A DNA stretch of 64,000 bases from Heliomicrobium undosum. Its GTDB lineage: Bacteria; Bacillota; Desulfitobacteriia; Heliobacteriales; Heliobacteriaceae. The notes beneath the pieces were generated by a model, which was not told the origin of the DNA, did no database searches, and saw only the letters and a program-made list of their open reading frames with translations. This document shows, in pieces, positions 16,010 to 25,187 of this stretch (the stretch's first letter is position 1; every line of letters begins with the position of its first letter). The translations under genes and the position numbers were made by a program. The stretch covers positions 186,001 through 250,000 of the forward strand of contig NZ_WXEY01000004.1 of the NCBI RefSeq assembly GCF_009877425.1, given 5' to 3'.

Positions 16010-16831
16010 TCAATCGGCGCGCAGTTCTTCTGCCAAGGCCAGGCGGACCTCGCGGCGGACAGCCATCTCCAACCAGGCGGCGAGTTCGGCGTCAAAGGGG
16101 GCGCCGTGGTAGCAGGAAGCCAGCCCCTCGGCTTCCTTGATTTTTTCTGTCAGCATCGCGTCGATCCGGCTGTTGTCGACGCTGCCTTTCTTGATGGCTA
16201 GCATCTGTTGGCGTGACGCGCCGTCGTACCATAGGGCGGCGCCGAAATCCCAGCCGGAGCCGGCGTAGCGCGCGAGCAGATCGAGGAGCCGGAAGGCGTG
16301 CAACGCCTCTTTTGTGTCATAGCCGTAGCGTCGCACCAGCGGAAGCGTCGTTTCCGTGCCCTTCCGCAGGGTGCGCATTTTTTCTTTCGCCGTTCCCAAG
16401 CAGTTCCGGTAGAGCCCCGCCCGGTTCATCGCCGCCAGGCCGTCACGGCGGTCCAGGAGCGCCTGGCCGAATGCCTTGTGGCGGTCATGGACGCGCCATT
16501 GGCGGCTGAACAGGATCTCCAGGAAATAGGGGTTGCCTTTTCTCAGCAAATCGGCGAACCGGCGCAGGTCGTGGGCGGTGTAGTCGCAGGCGGGTGACGT
16601 TTCCGCCGCCGCGAAGGCCCGCTTGAGGTAGAGGTCATCAAAATTGGGTAGGACGAGGTGTTTCCAATCCTCGTCAGAGCCGGCGTCATCGAGGTTGTAG
16701 TTGTGGGCGCCGACGCGGGTCGAGAGGATGATATCCCTTCCGGCGAGGCGGCTCCTTTGCTGCTCAACCCCCATGCCATCATGGACACGATCGGTGTCAT
16801 CGGAACGGGATCTGTCGTCTATACTGATCAT
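16010..16831 (-). CDS. nucleotidyltransferase-superfamily protein, YcgL/RlaP-like
   Basis: The N-terminal region has ILSTRVGAHNYNLDDAGSDEDWKHLVLP, read in two parts: VGAHNYNLDD resembles the GSxxYG of pol-beta-type nucleotidyltransferases, and SDEDW the DxD metal pair. This order fits the COG3541 (YcgL/RlaP) group, proposed to act in RNA repair. The rest is helical, with HDLRRFADLLRKGNPYFLEILF and KEALHAFRLLDLLARY typical of that group. The start is uncertain; the ATG at 16831 gives 273 residues and has AAAGGAAA at a slightly long distance, while the frame is open to 17056. It is downstream of the HD gene on the same strand, 143 bases away. The alanine replacing serine in the first motif may matter. 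Confidence 0.7.
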   Translation of the reverse strand: MISIDDRSRSDDTDRVHDGMGVEQQRSRLAGRDIILSTRVGAHNYNLDDAGSDEDWKHLVLPNFDDLYLKRAFAAAETSPACDYTAHDLRRFADLLRKGNPYFLEILFSRQWRVHDRHKAFGQALLDRRDGLAAMNRAGLYRNCLGTAKEKMRTLRKGTETTLPLVRRYGYDTKEALHAFRLLDLLARYAGSGWDFGAALWYDGASRQQMLAIKKGSVDNSRIDAMLTEKIKEAEGLASCYHGAPFDAELAAWLEMAVRREVRLALAEELRAD

Positions 16832-16974
16832 GTAGAAAAAATTTCCTTTTCCCTTTCCGGCATCATTGTCTCCTGGACCTGGTTCTTCTTCCTCATGGTC
16901 GCCGGTCGCCGCATCGCCAAAGGGCGTCGCCTTACAGCGCGCCATCAACCGCCTGTCGGCGCTGTTCATGGCCT

Positions 16975-17583
16975 TCAGCGCGCTGTTGCTGGCCCGGAAC
17001 CTGTAAGCCCTGCGGCGTAGGCCATAAATGCGCTGAAAACGGCGGGGTCGAACCACTGTTGGCGGGTCTTGAGATAGTCGATCGCTTCGGTCAGGGTGCG
17101 TCCCTTCTGGGTGACCCGGTCCTCCTGGGCCATGGCGAAGGTGTCGCAGATCCCGATGATCCGGGCGCCATAAAGAATGGTTTCTCCTTTGAGGTTGCCG
17201 GGGTAGCCGGAGCCGTCGAAGTGTTCATGGTGCTGGCCGATCATCTTGGCCACCTCAGGGGGGAAAAGACCTGTCTCGCGGACGATCGACTCGCCGTGGG
17301 CGCTGTGCACCTGGATGAGGATCTGCTCGATGGGGTCGATGCCATGCGGTTTTTGCAGGATGTCGGAGGCGACGCGCAGCTTGCCGATGTCGTGCAGCAA
17401 GGCGGCCAGGATGATCGGTTGCGCCGCTTCGCCGGTGACGCCGAGATGGACCAGGAAACCGCGGACGACCTTGGCCACGTCCTGGGTGTGCAAAAGGCCG
17501 GGATGGTCGTGGGCGTCCAGCTTTTCCAGCAGCTTGTGGGTCTCTTCCAGCAGACCCTTATATGTTGCCGCGTCGAGGGGCAT
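16975..17583 (-). CDS. HD-domain phosphohydrolase-like protein
   Basis: The 202-residue protein contains an HD domain: HDHPGLLHTQDVA supplies the first His, LLHDIGKL the HD pair (near residue 70), and GQHHEHFDGSGYPGNL a further His pair of the HD-GYP type. The GSGYP sequence and RIIGICDTF resemble HD-GYP cyclic-di-GMP phosphodiesterases, but it has no other domain and is short. Metal-dependent phosphohydrolase activity is likely; substrate unknown. The ATG at 17583 has GAGGAGGTG seven bases upstream. It is divergent from mfd and next to the minus-strand nucleotidyltransferase. No signal peptide is seen. Confidence 0.85.
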   Translation of the reverse strand: MPLDAATYKGLLEETHKLLEKLDAHDHPGLLHTQDVAKVVRGFLVHLGVTGEAAQPIILAALLHDIGKLRVASDILQKPHGIDPIEQILIQVHSAHGESIVRETGLFPPEVAKMIGQHHEHFDGSGYPGNLKGETILYGARIIGICDTFAMAQEDRVTQKGRTLTEAIDYLKTRQQWFDPAVFSAFMAYAAGLTGSGPATAR

Positions 17584-17784
17584 AAGGGACACCTCCTCGG
17601 TGTTTTTCTGCATTTCATTGTAACCGATTTCCATTTTTCTTGAAACAGGCTTTTCTTGACCCCGTCGCAGGGGCAACAATATAATGAGAACGAATTCGGC
17701 CGTTTCCCCCTGGGCCGGGGAGACGGGGGGAGCCTTTTTTCCTGCCCAAAAATCGGCCTGGAGGAGACGAGAGGAGTAGAGACC

Positions 17785-20700
17785 ATGGCCGAAAAGGCGC
17801 CTGTTGGCAACCTTTTTGAATATATCGCGCAGACAACGGAGTTTCAGCACCTATGGTCGAACTGGAAGCGGGGAAGGCGCCAGCAGGCCGTCTTTGGCTT
17901 GGCCGCCAGCCAGCGCACAGCGCTGATGGCCACCATGGCCCGCCGTTCGGGCCATCCCCTGTGCGTCGTCACCCATTCGATCCAGCAAGCCCGCCGGATC
18001 GCCGAGGACCTGCAGGCGCTGCTGCCGGACGAGGAGGTCCTTTCGTTCCCGGCCACCGAGGTAATGCCCTACGAGGTGCTCACCTCCAGCCACGAACTGC
18101 TGGCCCAGCGCCTCGAAGTCCTGTCCCGCCTGGCCCGCCGCGAGCCGGTGACGGTGGTGACGACGATCGACGCCCTGATGAAAAAGCTCGTCCCCCCGGC
18201 GGTGATGGCTGAGGGGGACTTGGAATTCGCCGTCGGCAGCCGGGTGGAACTGGGCCATATCCAAGAGCGGCTCCACTATCTTGGTTACCAGCGGACGCCG
18301 ATGGTGGAGGCGCCAGGCCAGTACTCCCTCCGCGGGGGGATCCTGGACGTGTACCCCCTTACCCAGAGCCTGCCGGCGCGCATCGAGTTTTTCGATGACG
18401 AGATCGACTCCATCCGCCTCTTCGATCTGGAGACGCAGCGTTCGAAGGAGAAACAGGACCGCTACGCCGTAGGCCCGGCGCGGGAGATGCTGCTGGCGAC
18501 GGAGACGCTGGCCCAGGGCCGGCGGGAACTGGAGAAGGAAGCGGCAGCGGCCCGGGAGCGGTTGCTCAAATCGGGTTGCCAGGAGGCGGCGGCGCGGCTG
18601 CAGGCCAAGATCGACAGTTATCTGGAGCAACTGGACGAGGGGATCTGGGTGGAAGGGCTGGAGCAGTTTCAGAACTTTTTTTACCCCGATCAGGTCACCC
18701 TCTTCGGCTACCTGCACCCGGAGACGATCGTCTTCTGGGACGAGCCGACGCGGCTGAAAGAGTCGGCCGAGGCCAAGGAACAGGAGATCTCGGAGACCTT
18801 CGTCCACCTGCTCGAAGCGGGCAGCGCCCTGCCGGTCCAGCGCAGCGTCTACGTCCACTACAGCGACCTCGCAGGGGAACTGGCCGGTCATATGGTGATA
18901 CACCTGGCCCTGTTGGCCAAAAAGATCGAGCGGGTCACCGTCGAGGACACAATCCAATTCAGCGCCAAGAACATGCATCCCTTTCTCGGCAAGCTCGACA
19001 TGCTGGCCGAGGAGTTGAAAAACTATAAAAAACGCCGGATGGCCGTCTTGATCCTGGCCGCCTCGACGGTGCGGCGCGACCGCATCCGCGACGCCTTGCG
19101 CGATTACGGCGTCGAGGCGCAGTCCGTCCCCGGCATTGACGCCGAACTGCATCCCGGGACGGTCGCCGTCGGCGTGGGTCAGTTGGAGGCCGGCTTCGAA
19201 CTGGTGCAAGCCCGGCTGGCCCTGATCACCGATTTTGAGATCTTCGGCCGCGAGAAACGGCCGCGCAAGCCTCGCAAGTCGGCCCGGGAAGGCCAGAAGA
19301 TCGACACCTTCGTCGACCTGGCCCTGGGCGATTATGTGGTTCATGTCAACCACGGCATCGGGCGATACATGGGCGTGGAAAAGCTCGATGTGGGCGGCGT
19401 CCACAAGGATTACCTGGTCATCCGCTACGCCGGCGAGGACCGCCTCTATGTGCCCACTGACCAGGTGCACCTGATCCAGAAGTACGTCGGCGCCGAAGGG
19501 GTGGCGCCCAAGCTCTATCGGCTTGGCGGCAACGAGTGGCACAAGGTCAAGCAGAAGGTCAAAGACTCTGTCCGCGAACTGGCCGGCGATCTGCTCAAGC
19601 TCTACGCCGCCCGGGAGAGCAAACCCGGCTTCGCCTATACGCCGGACACGCTCTGGCAGAAGGAGTTTGAGGAGGCCTTCCCCTACGAGGAGACGCCCGA
19701 TCAGGTCCGTTCCATCGCCGAGGTCAAGACAGACATGGAAAAGGCGAAGGCCATGGACCGCCTGCTCTGCGGCGATGTGGGCTACGGCAAGACAGAGGTG
19801 GCCATCCGGGCCGCCTTCAAGGCCGTCCAGGATGGCAAACAGGTGGCCATCTTGGTGCCGACGACCATCCTGGCCCAGCAGCACTACAACACTTTCCGGG
19901 AGCGCTTCAGCGGCTACCCTGTCCGGGTCGACGTGCTCTCCCGCTTCCGCTCGCCCAAGGAACAGAAGGTCTCCCTGGAAGGGCTCAAGTCGGGCGAGGT
20001 GGACATCGTCATCGGCACCCACCGCCTTGTCTCCAACGATGTGGCTTTCAAGGAACTGGGCCTTTTGATCATCGACGAGGAGCAGCGCTTCGGCGTCGCC
20101 CATAAGGAGAAGATCAAGCACCTGAAGGAAAACGTCGATGTGCTCACCCTGTCGGCGACGCCGATCCCGCGGACCCTGCACATGTCCTTGGTGGGGCTCA
20201 GGGACATGTCGATTATCGAGACGCCGCCGGAGGACCGCTACCCCGTTCAGACCTATGTGGTCGAGTACAACCCCGAGTTGATCCGCGAAGCCGTTCGCCG
20301 CGAACTGAACCGGGGCGGACAGGTCTACTATGTGCGCAACCGGATCGAGGACCTTGACCGCATCGCCCGCGATCTCGGCGCGCTCGTCCCCGATGCCCGC
20401 ATCGTCGTCGGCCACGGCAAGATGCGCGAGGACCAGTTGGAACAGGTGATGCTCGATTTTCTTGAAGGCGAGTACGACATCCTCGTCTGCACCACCATCA
20501 TCGAAACCGGCCTCGACATCCCGAACGTGAACACGCTCATCGTCGACGGCGCCGACCTGATGGGCCTCTCCCAGTTGTACCAGCTGCGCGGCCGCGTCGG
20601 CCGGTCCAACCGGCTAGCCTACGCCTTTTTCACCTACCGCAAGGACAAGGTGCTCACCGAGGTGGCCGAGAAGCGCCTCCACGCCATCCGGGAGTTCACC

Positions 20701-21525
20701 GAACTCGGTTCCGGCTTTAAGATCGCCATGCGCGACCTGGAGATCCGCGGCGTCGGCAACCTGCTCGGTCCCGAGCAGCACGGCCAGATGGCCTCTGTCG
20801 GCTTTGACCTCTACTGCCGTCTCTTAGAGGAAGCCATCCAGGAGTTGAAGGGAGCCAAGCCGGAAGAGGCGCCGGAGACCTTCGTGGAGATCCGCGTCGA
20901 CGCCTTCATCCCTGACGATTACATGGCCGATTCGTCGTCGAAGGTCCAATTCTATAAGCGGCTTTTGGCGGCGCGCACGGTGGACCAGGTGGAGGCGCTG
21001 GAGGAGGAGATGGAAGACCGCTTCGGCGACCTTCCCGAACCGGTGGAAAACCTGGTCCGTTTGAGCCGGATCAAGGCGTACGGCCAGCAGGCCGGCGTTT
21101 CGGCGGTGCAGCAGGAAAAAGAGGAGCTGCGCATCCGCTTCTTTCCCCATGCCAAGGTGGAGGCCAAGGCGATTTCAGCCCTTGTCCAGCACCTTGGCCG
21201 CAAGGTCAACTTTTCGGCGACCGGCGGTTTTGAGATCCGGATCAAGCCGGGCCGCGTCAAACCGCGGGAACTGCTCCGGCTGCTCGATCACTCGCTGGGG
21301 ATCATCGCCGGCGGCGGGCAGAGCGGGGAAGGGAACGGGGAAGCCGGTGGGCAAGGCGCTCCCGACGGCAAAAGCGCGGTCGATGGCAAAGCGGCAGCCC
21401 ACGGGAAAAGCGCCGGCGAAGACGCTGGCGCGAGAGCGGGCGCCCGCGCTGCTTTCGGGGCCGTCACAGGCCCTCGGAGCGCCGGCGCGCAGACTGCCAA
21501 ATGGCCGCCCATGGGGCGTAAGTAG
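17785..21525 (+). CDS. mfd: transcription-repair coupling factor
   Basis: Mfd displaces RNA polymerase stalled at DNA lesions and recruits UvrA. The 1246-residue protein has the N-terminal UvrB-like region (residues ~20-350), then the RNA-polymerase-interacting domain (VDLALGDYVVHVNHGIGRYMG, near residue 520). The ATPase motor follows: Walker A GDVGYGKTEVA near residue 670, DEEQ in LLIIDEEQRFGV, TLSATPIPRTLH, and motif VI LRGRVGRSNR. The C-terminal D7 domain is present. About 70 residues of Gly/Ala-rich tail after residue 1175 are unusual. The ATG at 17785 follows GAGGAG. The frame open to 17656 has no good site. Synteny with pth and spoVT matches Bacillus. Confidence 0.97.
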   Translation: MAEKAPVGNLFEYIAQTTEFQHLWSNWKRGRRQQAVFGLAASQRTALMATMARRSGHPLCVVTHSIQQARRIAEDLQALLPDEEVLSFPATEVMPYEVLTSSHELLAQRLEVLSRLARREPVTVVTTIDALMKKLVPPAVMAEGDLEFAVGSRVELGHIQERLHYLGYQRTPMVEAPGQYSLRGGILDVYPLTQSLPARIEFFDDEIDSIRLFDLETQRSKEKQDRYAVGPAREMLLATETLAQGRRELEKEAAAARERLLKSGCQEAAARLQAKIDSYLEQLDEGIWVEGLEQFQNFFYPDQVTLFGYLHPETIVFWDEPTRLKESAEAKEQEISETFVHLLEAGSALPVQRSVYVHYSDLAGELAGHMVIHLALLAKKIERVTVEDTIQFSAKNMHPFLGKLDMLAEELKNYKKRRMAVLILAASTVRRDRIRDALRDYGVEAQSVPGIDAELHPGTVAVGVGQLEAGFELVQARLALITDFEIFGREKRPRKPRKSAREGQKIDTFVDLALGDYVVHVNHGIGRYMGVEKLDVGGVHKDYLVIRYAGEDRLYVPTDQVHLIQKYVGAEGVAPKLYRLGGNEWHKVKQKVKDSVRELAGDLLKLYAARESKPGFAYTPDTLWQKEFEEAFPYEETPDQVRSIAEVKTDMEKAKAMDRLLCGDVGYGKTEVAIRAAFKAVQDGKQVAILVPTTILAQQHYNTFRERFSGYPVRVDVLSRFRSPKEQKVSLEGLKSGEVDIVIGTHRLVSNDVAFKELGLLIIDEEQRFGVAHKEKIKHLKENVDVLTLSATPIPRTLHMSLVGLRDMSIIETPPEDRYPVQTYVVEYNPELIREAVRRELNRGGQVYYVRNRIEDLDRIARDLGALVPDARIVVGHGKMREDQLEQVMLDFLEGEYDILVCTTIIETGLDIPNVNTLIVDGADLMGLSQLYQLRGRVGRSNRLAYAFFTYRKDKVLTEVAEKRLHAIREFTELGSGFKIAMRDLEIRGVGNLLGPEQHGQMASVGFDLYCRLLEEAIQELKGAKPEEAPETFVEIRVDAFIPDDYMADSSSKVQFYKRLLAARTVDQVEALEEEMEDRFGDLPEPVENLVRLSRIKAYGQQAGVSAVQQEKEELRIRFFPHAKVEAKAISALVQHLGRKVNFSATGGFEIRIKPGRVKPRELLRLLDHSLGIIAGGGQSGEGNGEAGGQGAPDGKSAVDGKAAAHGKSAGEDAGARAGARAAFGAVTGPRSAGAQTAKWPPMGRK

Positions 21526-21625
21526 GCAAGGCGTCCCTGGAAAACATCGGGGCGTCCCTTGGCTTGCCCGGGGGGGAGAGCCGGTGGTATAATCGGCCTA
21601 TACGAAACGAGGAGGCCTTGGCATT

Positions 21626-22657
21626 TTGAATAAAATAATGAAAACGATTGCCTTTGCGCTCATGGGCGCCGTGCTGTTGTCGGCCACCGGATGCAGCGGC
21701 GGCGGCAATGTGGTGGCCTCAGTGAATGGGGAGACGATCTCCCGGGCTGATCTGGACAAGCGCATCAACCGTTACAAAGAGGAACTCTCCCGCTCCGGCG
21801 GCGCCGATTCCAAGGAACTCATGGCCAACCTGGAACGGCAGGAACTGGAGCATATGATCGACGAAAAGCTCTTCACGCAAGAAGCGAAGAAGCGAAACAT
21901 CGAGGTTACCGATGGGCAGGCAGCGACGGAACTGGCGAACGAGAAAAAACAATTCCCCTCTGACGCCGAATTCCAGGAGGCCCTGAAACGGTACCAATTG
22001 ACAGAGGCCGAACTGAGCGACATCATCCGCACCCGGTTGATCTTCAACGGGCTCTATGACGCGGTCACGGCCGATATTCAGATCTCTGACGCTGATGTGG
22101 AAAAGCATTACCGGGACAACCCCGACAAATTCAAGCAAAACCGGCAGGTCAAGGCGTCTCACATCCTCTTGAAGACGGAGGAAGAGGCCAAAGCCATCAT
22201 CGCCGAGTTGGGCCGGGGCGCCGACTTCGGCCAGTTGGCCGTCCAGAAATCGACAGATTCCACGGCCGCGCAGAACAAGGGCGACCTGGGCTACTTCCAA
22301 GCGGAGGACATGGTCAAGGAGTTTTCCGACGCCGCCTTCTCTATGAAAAAAGGCGAAACCTCGCGCACACCGGTCAAGAGCAATTTCGGCTATCACGTAA
22401 TCCGCGTGGAAGACGTCAAGGAAGCGCGCCAGCAGAGTTTTGACGAGGTGAAGGACCAGATCCGCGTCGATCTGGGCGCTGACCGGAAACAGGAGCGCTT
22501 TGAATCCTGGTTCGCCGATGTGAAGGCCCAGGCCAAGATCGAGCGCAAGCTGCCTGAGGCGCCGGCGGCGCAACCGCCCACCCAGCAGGCCCCGCAAGGG
22601 CAGGCGCCGCAAGGGTCTACCCAAGCCCCCGCAGGCAACGCGCAGCCTGGAAAATAG
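21626..22657 (+). CDS. PrsA-like foldase lipoprotein with parvulin domain
   Basis: A hydrophobic N terminus and lipobox LLSATGC near residue 23 mark a lipoprotein outside the membrane. A SurA-N-like helical region (residues ~28-160) precedes a parvulin peptidyl-prolyl isomerase domain. The domain carries QVKASHILLKTEEEA, FGQLAVQKSTD, GDLGYFQ and SNFGYHVIRV (residues ~170-270). The last 30 residues are Pro/Gln-rich. Such proteins help secreted proteins fold. The start is TTG at 21626 behind GAGGAGG at long spacing, or ATG at 21638. It lies between mfd and spoVT; Bacillus has prsA elsewhere, so the placement is local. A terminator follows. Confidence 0.92.
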   Translation: MNKIMKTIAFALMGAVLLSATGCSGGGNVVASVNGETISRADLDKRINRYKEELSRSGGADSKELMANLERQELEHMIDEKLFTQEAKKRNIEVTDGQAATELANEKKQFPSDAEFQEALKRYQLTEAELSDIIRTRLIFNGLYDAVTADIQISDADVEKHYRDNPDKFKQNRQVKASHILLKTEEEAKAIIAELGRGADFGQLAVQKSTDSTAAQNKGDLGYFQAEDMVKEFSDAAFSMKKGETSRTPVKSNFGYHVIRVEDVKEARQQSFDEVKDQIRVDLGADRKQERFESWFADVKAQAKIERKLPEAPAAQPPTQQAPQGQAPQGSTQAPAGNAQPGK

Positions 22658-22691
22658 GGCTTCTGCCAAAAAATGAAACGCGCTAGGCCCT

Positions 22692-22727
22692 CCCCGAACC
22701 GCTTGCTGGTTCGGGGATTGCTTTTTT
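22692..22727 (+). terminator. intrinsic terminator after the PrsA-like gene
   Basis: A 9-bp perfect stem CCCCGAACC/GGTTCGGGG with a 7-base loop, followed within a few bases by six T. Confidence 0.9.
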
Positions 22728-22744
22728 CAATGGATGGAAAAAAA

Positions 22745-22775
22745 TGAATAACCCTTTCTTGTCGGATATATACTA
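22745..22775 (+). promoter_or_regulatory. candidate sigma-G promoter of spoVT
   Basis: TGAATA at 22745 and TATACTA at 22769 are separated by 18 bases. They match the sigma-G consensus (TGMATA, CATACTA) at all but one position. spoVT is a sigma-G target in Bacillus. Confidence 0.65.
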
Positions 22776-22828
22776 TCACTGAACCGGAACCCCGAAGTCA
22801 CGGCCCACAAAGGAGGGATGGTGAAGGG

Positions 22829-23392
22829 ATGAAAGCAACGGGCATCGTACGGCGAATCGATGATCTCGGGCGCGTGGTGATCCCCAAGGAGATCCGGAGA
22901 ACGCTGCGCATTCGGGAGGGAGATCCCCTCGAGATCTTTGTGGATCGAGAAGGGGAGGTCATCCTGAAAAAATATTCGCCCATCGGCGAATTAGGGGACT
23001 TTGCAAAGGAATACGCGGACTCCTTGAGCGAGGCCACAGGCCATATCGCTTGTATCGCTGACCGGGACAATATCATCGCCGTAGCAGGAGCCCCGAAGAA
23101 AGAGTTTTTGGGCAAACCGATCGGCCCCGCTGTCGAACGGGTGATGGAAGAGCGGAAGGCCATTTTGATTCAGAAACCAGGCGAACACAGTCATTGCAAG
23201 GGTTGCCCGTCGACGGAAGAGGATGTCGATTGTAAGTTTTCTGCTGAAGTTATAGCGCCGATTATTGCCGAGGGAGATCCCATCGGCGCCGTTATTCTGG
23301 CATCGAAGGATCCCAATGTCAAGATGGGCGACATGGAGATCAAACTGGCGGAAACGGCTGCCGGTTTCCTCGCCAAACAGATGGAACAATGA
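22829..23392 (+). CDS. spoVT: stage V sporulation protein T
   Basis: SpoVT is a forespore transcription regulator that tunes the sigma-G regulon. The N-terminal 50 residues are a SpoVT/AbrB swapped-hairpin DNA-binding domain (TGIVRRIDDLGRVVIPKEIR). The rest (residues ~55-187) is a GAF-like ligand domain with HCKGCPSTEED and GDPIGAVILASKD. The 187-residue length is close to that of Bacillus SpoVT (178). The ATG has AAGGAGGGATGGTGAAGGG upstream. It has its own sigma-G-like promoter and is followed by a 12-bp hairpin. Confidence 0.97.
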   Translation: MKATGIVRRIDDLGRVVIPKEIRRTLRIREGDPLEIFVDREGEVILKKYSPIGELGDFAKEYADSLSEATGHIACIADRDNIIAVAGAPKKEFLGKPIGPAVERVMEERKAILIQKPGEHSHCKGCPSTEEDVDCKFSAEVIAPIIAEGDPIGAVILASKDPNVKMGDMEIKLAETAAGFLAKQMEQ

Positions 23393-23398
23393 TACTAC

Positions 23399-23426
23399 CA
23401 AAGCATAACCGTTCGGTTATGCTTTG
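23399..23426 (+). terminator. 12-bp hairpin between spoVT and the spoVB-like gene
   Basis: CAAAGCATAACC pairs perfectly with GGTTATGCTTTG around a GTTC loop, seven bases after the spoVT stop. There is no real T-tract, so it could terminate weakly or protect the mRNA end. Confidence 0.5.
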
Positions 23427-23447
23427 TCGCGCTTGGAGGGTGGCGCC

Positions 23448-25172
23448 ATGACGTCGTGGTGGACTTCCGGCGGACAACGTCTGCTGACCGGCGCCCTTTG
23501 GCTGACGGGCGCCGGGATCGTCAGCAAGTTTCTGGGGGCCTTTTACCGCATTCCCTTGGCCCGGATCCTCGGTTCGGAAGGCGTCGGGTTGTATCAGATG
23601 GTCTATCCCGTTTATACGGTGGCCTTAAGCTTGGCGACAGCCGGCCTGCCCGTCGCCATTTCGGTGCTGGTGGCGGAACGGGCCACCCGGGGGGACCATC
23701 CCGGCGCCTACCGGTTTTTTCTCGCTTCCTTCTGGCTGCTACTCGTCCTGGGCTGTTGCGCCACATTGCTGTTGCTCGCCTACGCGGAGACGATCGCCCA
23801 CGTCGTGCTGAGAGACGGCCGGACCCTCTATTCCCTCTGGGCGATCGCGCCGGCGGTGCTGCTGACCGCGCTGATGGCGGCCTTTCGCGGCTTTTTCCAG
23901 GGTTATCAGCAGATGGCGCCGACGGCCCTGTCCCAGGTGGTGGAACAGATCGTCCGGGTCGGGATCATCCTCGCCGTCAGCGGCATTATGGTCCGCTACG
24001 GTGTCGACGTAGGCGCTGCCGGGGCGACATCCGGCGCGGTGGCCGGCGGGATGGCCGGTCTTGCTGTGCTGTGGCTTTTTTTTTACGCCTGGCGCCGGAA
24101 GGTACATAGCGGGCACTACAGCGCGGGGCAGGCGGAAGCGGCGGCTGCCTGGGCCGGACCGACGGACCGTTTCCGTCTTGGCCGCGCTTTCCCGAACGGT
24201 ATGGCAGGCAGTATGGCGGACCGTTTGGCGGGCGCCTTTCGCGGGGCTTTTTGGGGCGGCGCGGATCTGCTGGCTATGTGGAAGTCTCTGCTTGTCCTAT
24301 CGCTGCCCATCTCCCTCGGCGGACTCGTGATCCCCCTCATGCAGACGGTCGATGCGGCGCTGATTCCCCGGGGTTTGCAGGCTGCCGGTTTTTCTGCTCC
24401 CCAGGCGGCGGCGCTCTTCGGCGAGTTTTCCGGGATGGCGGCGGCGCTGGTCGGTTTTCCGATCATCGTCACCGGCGCTGTGAGCGCCAGCCTGGTTCCG
24501 GCTATCGCCAGCGCCTGGAAGGGGGGCAACAGCCTCGTGGCGGTCGAACGGTACCGATCGGCCATGCGCCTGTCGAGCATGCTCGCCTGGCCTGCCGCCT
24601 TTGGCATGGCCGCTTTGGCCGCGCCGATCTGTGAAATGCTCTTTCACGCGCCCGGCGCAACCGAGCCGCTACTCTGGCTGGCGCCGACGATCATCCCGAC
24701 GGCCTTTTATCAGGTGGCCTCGGCGGGCCTGCAGGGGATGGGACGAACCGCCTTTCCCGTGTTTGCCCTCGCCCTGGGGGCGGCTTTGAAGGTGGTCTGC
24801 AACCTCATTCTGCTGCCCCGTTGGGGGCTGATCGGCGCGGCGGCGGGTTCCAACGGGGCTTTCCTGCTCTCGGCCTTGATGGTGCTCGCCTATATCGGCT
24901 GGCGCGGCGGCTTCTCCTTCCCCTGGGGCGCCGCCTTGCTGAAACCGGCCCTCGCTGCTACAATGATGGCGGGTTATGCCATTTCTGGCGCGCCTTATCT
25001 GACATCTTTGGCCGGCGGCTGGATCGGCCTCGCCCTTTCGGTGGCGACTGCGGGGATCGTCTACGGTCTGACGATGCTCGCCATCGGCGGCATCCAGGAA
25101 AAGGACCTGGCCCTCTTGCCGCGCGTCGGTCCCCGTTTGGCCGCCTGGCACCGCCGTTTTTGGGGCGCCTAG
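23448..25172 (+). CDS. spoVB: SpoVB/MurJ-like polysaccharide flippase of the MOP superfamily
   Basis: The 574-residue protein has about 14 hydrophobic membrane segments. Its N terminus is of the MATE/MOP type: LTGALWLTGAGIVSKFLGAFYR, then GSEGVGLYQMVYPVY. It belongs with SpoVB and YtgP, which are thought to flip lipid-linked precursors such as lipid II for cortex or wall synthesis. Position after spoVT and before the mazG gene equals that of spoVB in Bacillus, which supports the name. Relatives exist in several copies per genome, so function may overlap with vegetative flippases. The ATG at 23448 follows GGAGGGTGG. Confidence 0.88.
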   Translation: MTSWWTSGGQRLLTGALWLTGAGIVSKFLGAFYRIPLARILGSEGVGLYQMVYPVYTVALSLATAGLPVAISVLVAERATRGDHPGAYRFFLASFWLLLVLGCCATLLLLAYAETIAHVVLRDGRTLYSLWAIAPAVLLTALMAAFRGFFQGYQQMAPTALSQVVEQIVRVGIILAVSGIMVRYGVDVGAAGATSGAVAGGMAGLAVLWLFFYAWRRKVHSGHYSAGQAEAAAAWAGPTDRFRLGRAFPNGMAGSMADRLAGAFRGAFWGGADLLAMWKSLLVLSLPISLGGLVIPLMQTVDAALIPRGLQAAGFSAPQAAALFGEFSGMAAALVGFPIIVTGAVSASLVPAIASAWKGGNSLVAVERYRSAMRLSSMLAWPAAFGMAALAAPICEMLFHAPGATEPLLWLAPTIIPTAFYQVASAGLQGMGRTAFPVFALALGAALKVVCNLILLPRWGLIGAAAGSNGAFLLSALMVLAYIGWRGGFSFPWGAALLKPALAATMMAGYAISGAPYLTSLAGGWIGLALSVATAGIVYGLTMLAIGGIQEKDLALLPRVGPRLAAWHRRFWGA

Positions 25173-25187
25173 CAAAGGCCTAGCAAA

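Noticed and set aside
17851-20415. An 854-codon open frame on the minus strand.
   Set aside because: It lies wholly opposite mfd, has no family motif, and reflects GC-rich codon bias of the real gene.
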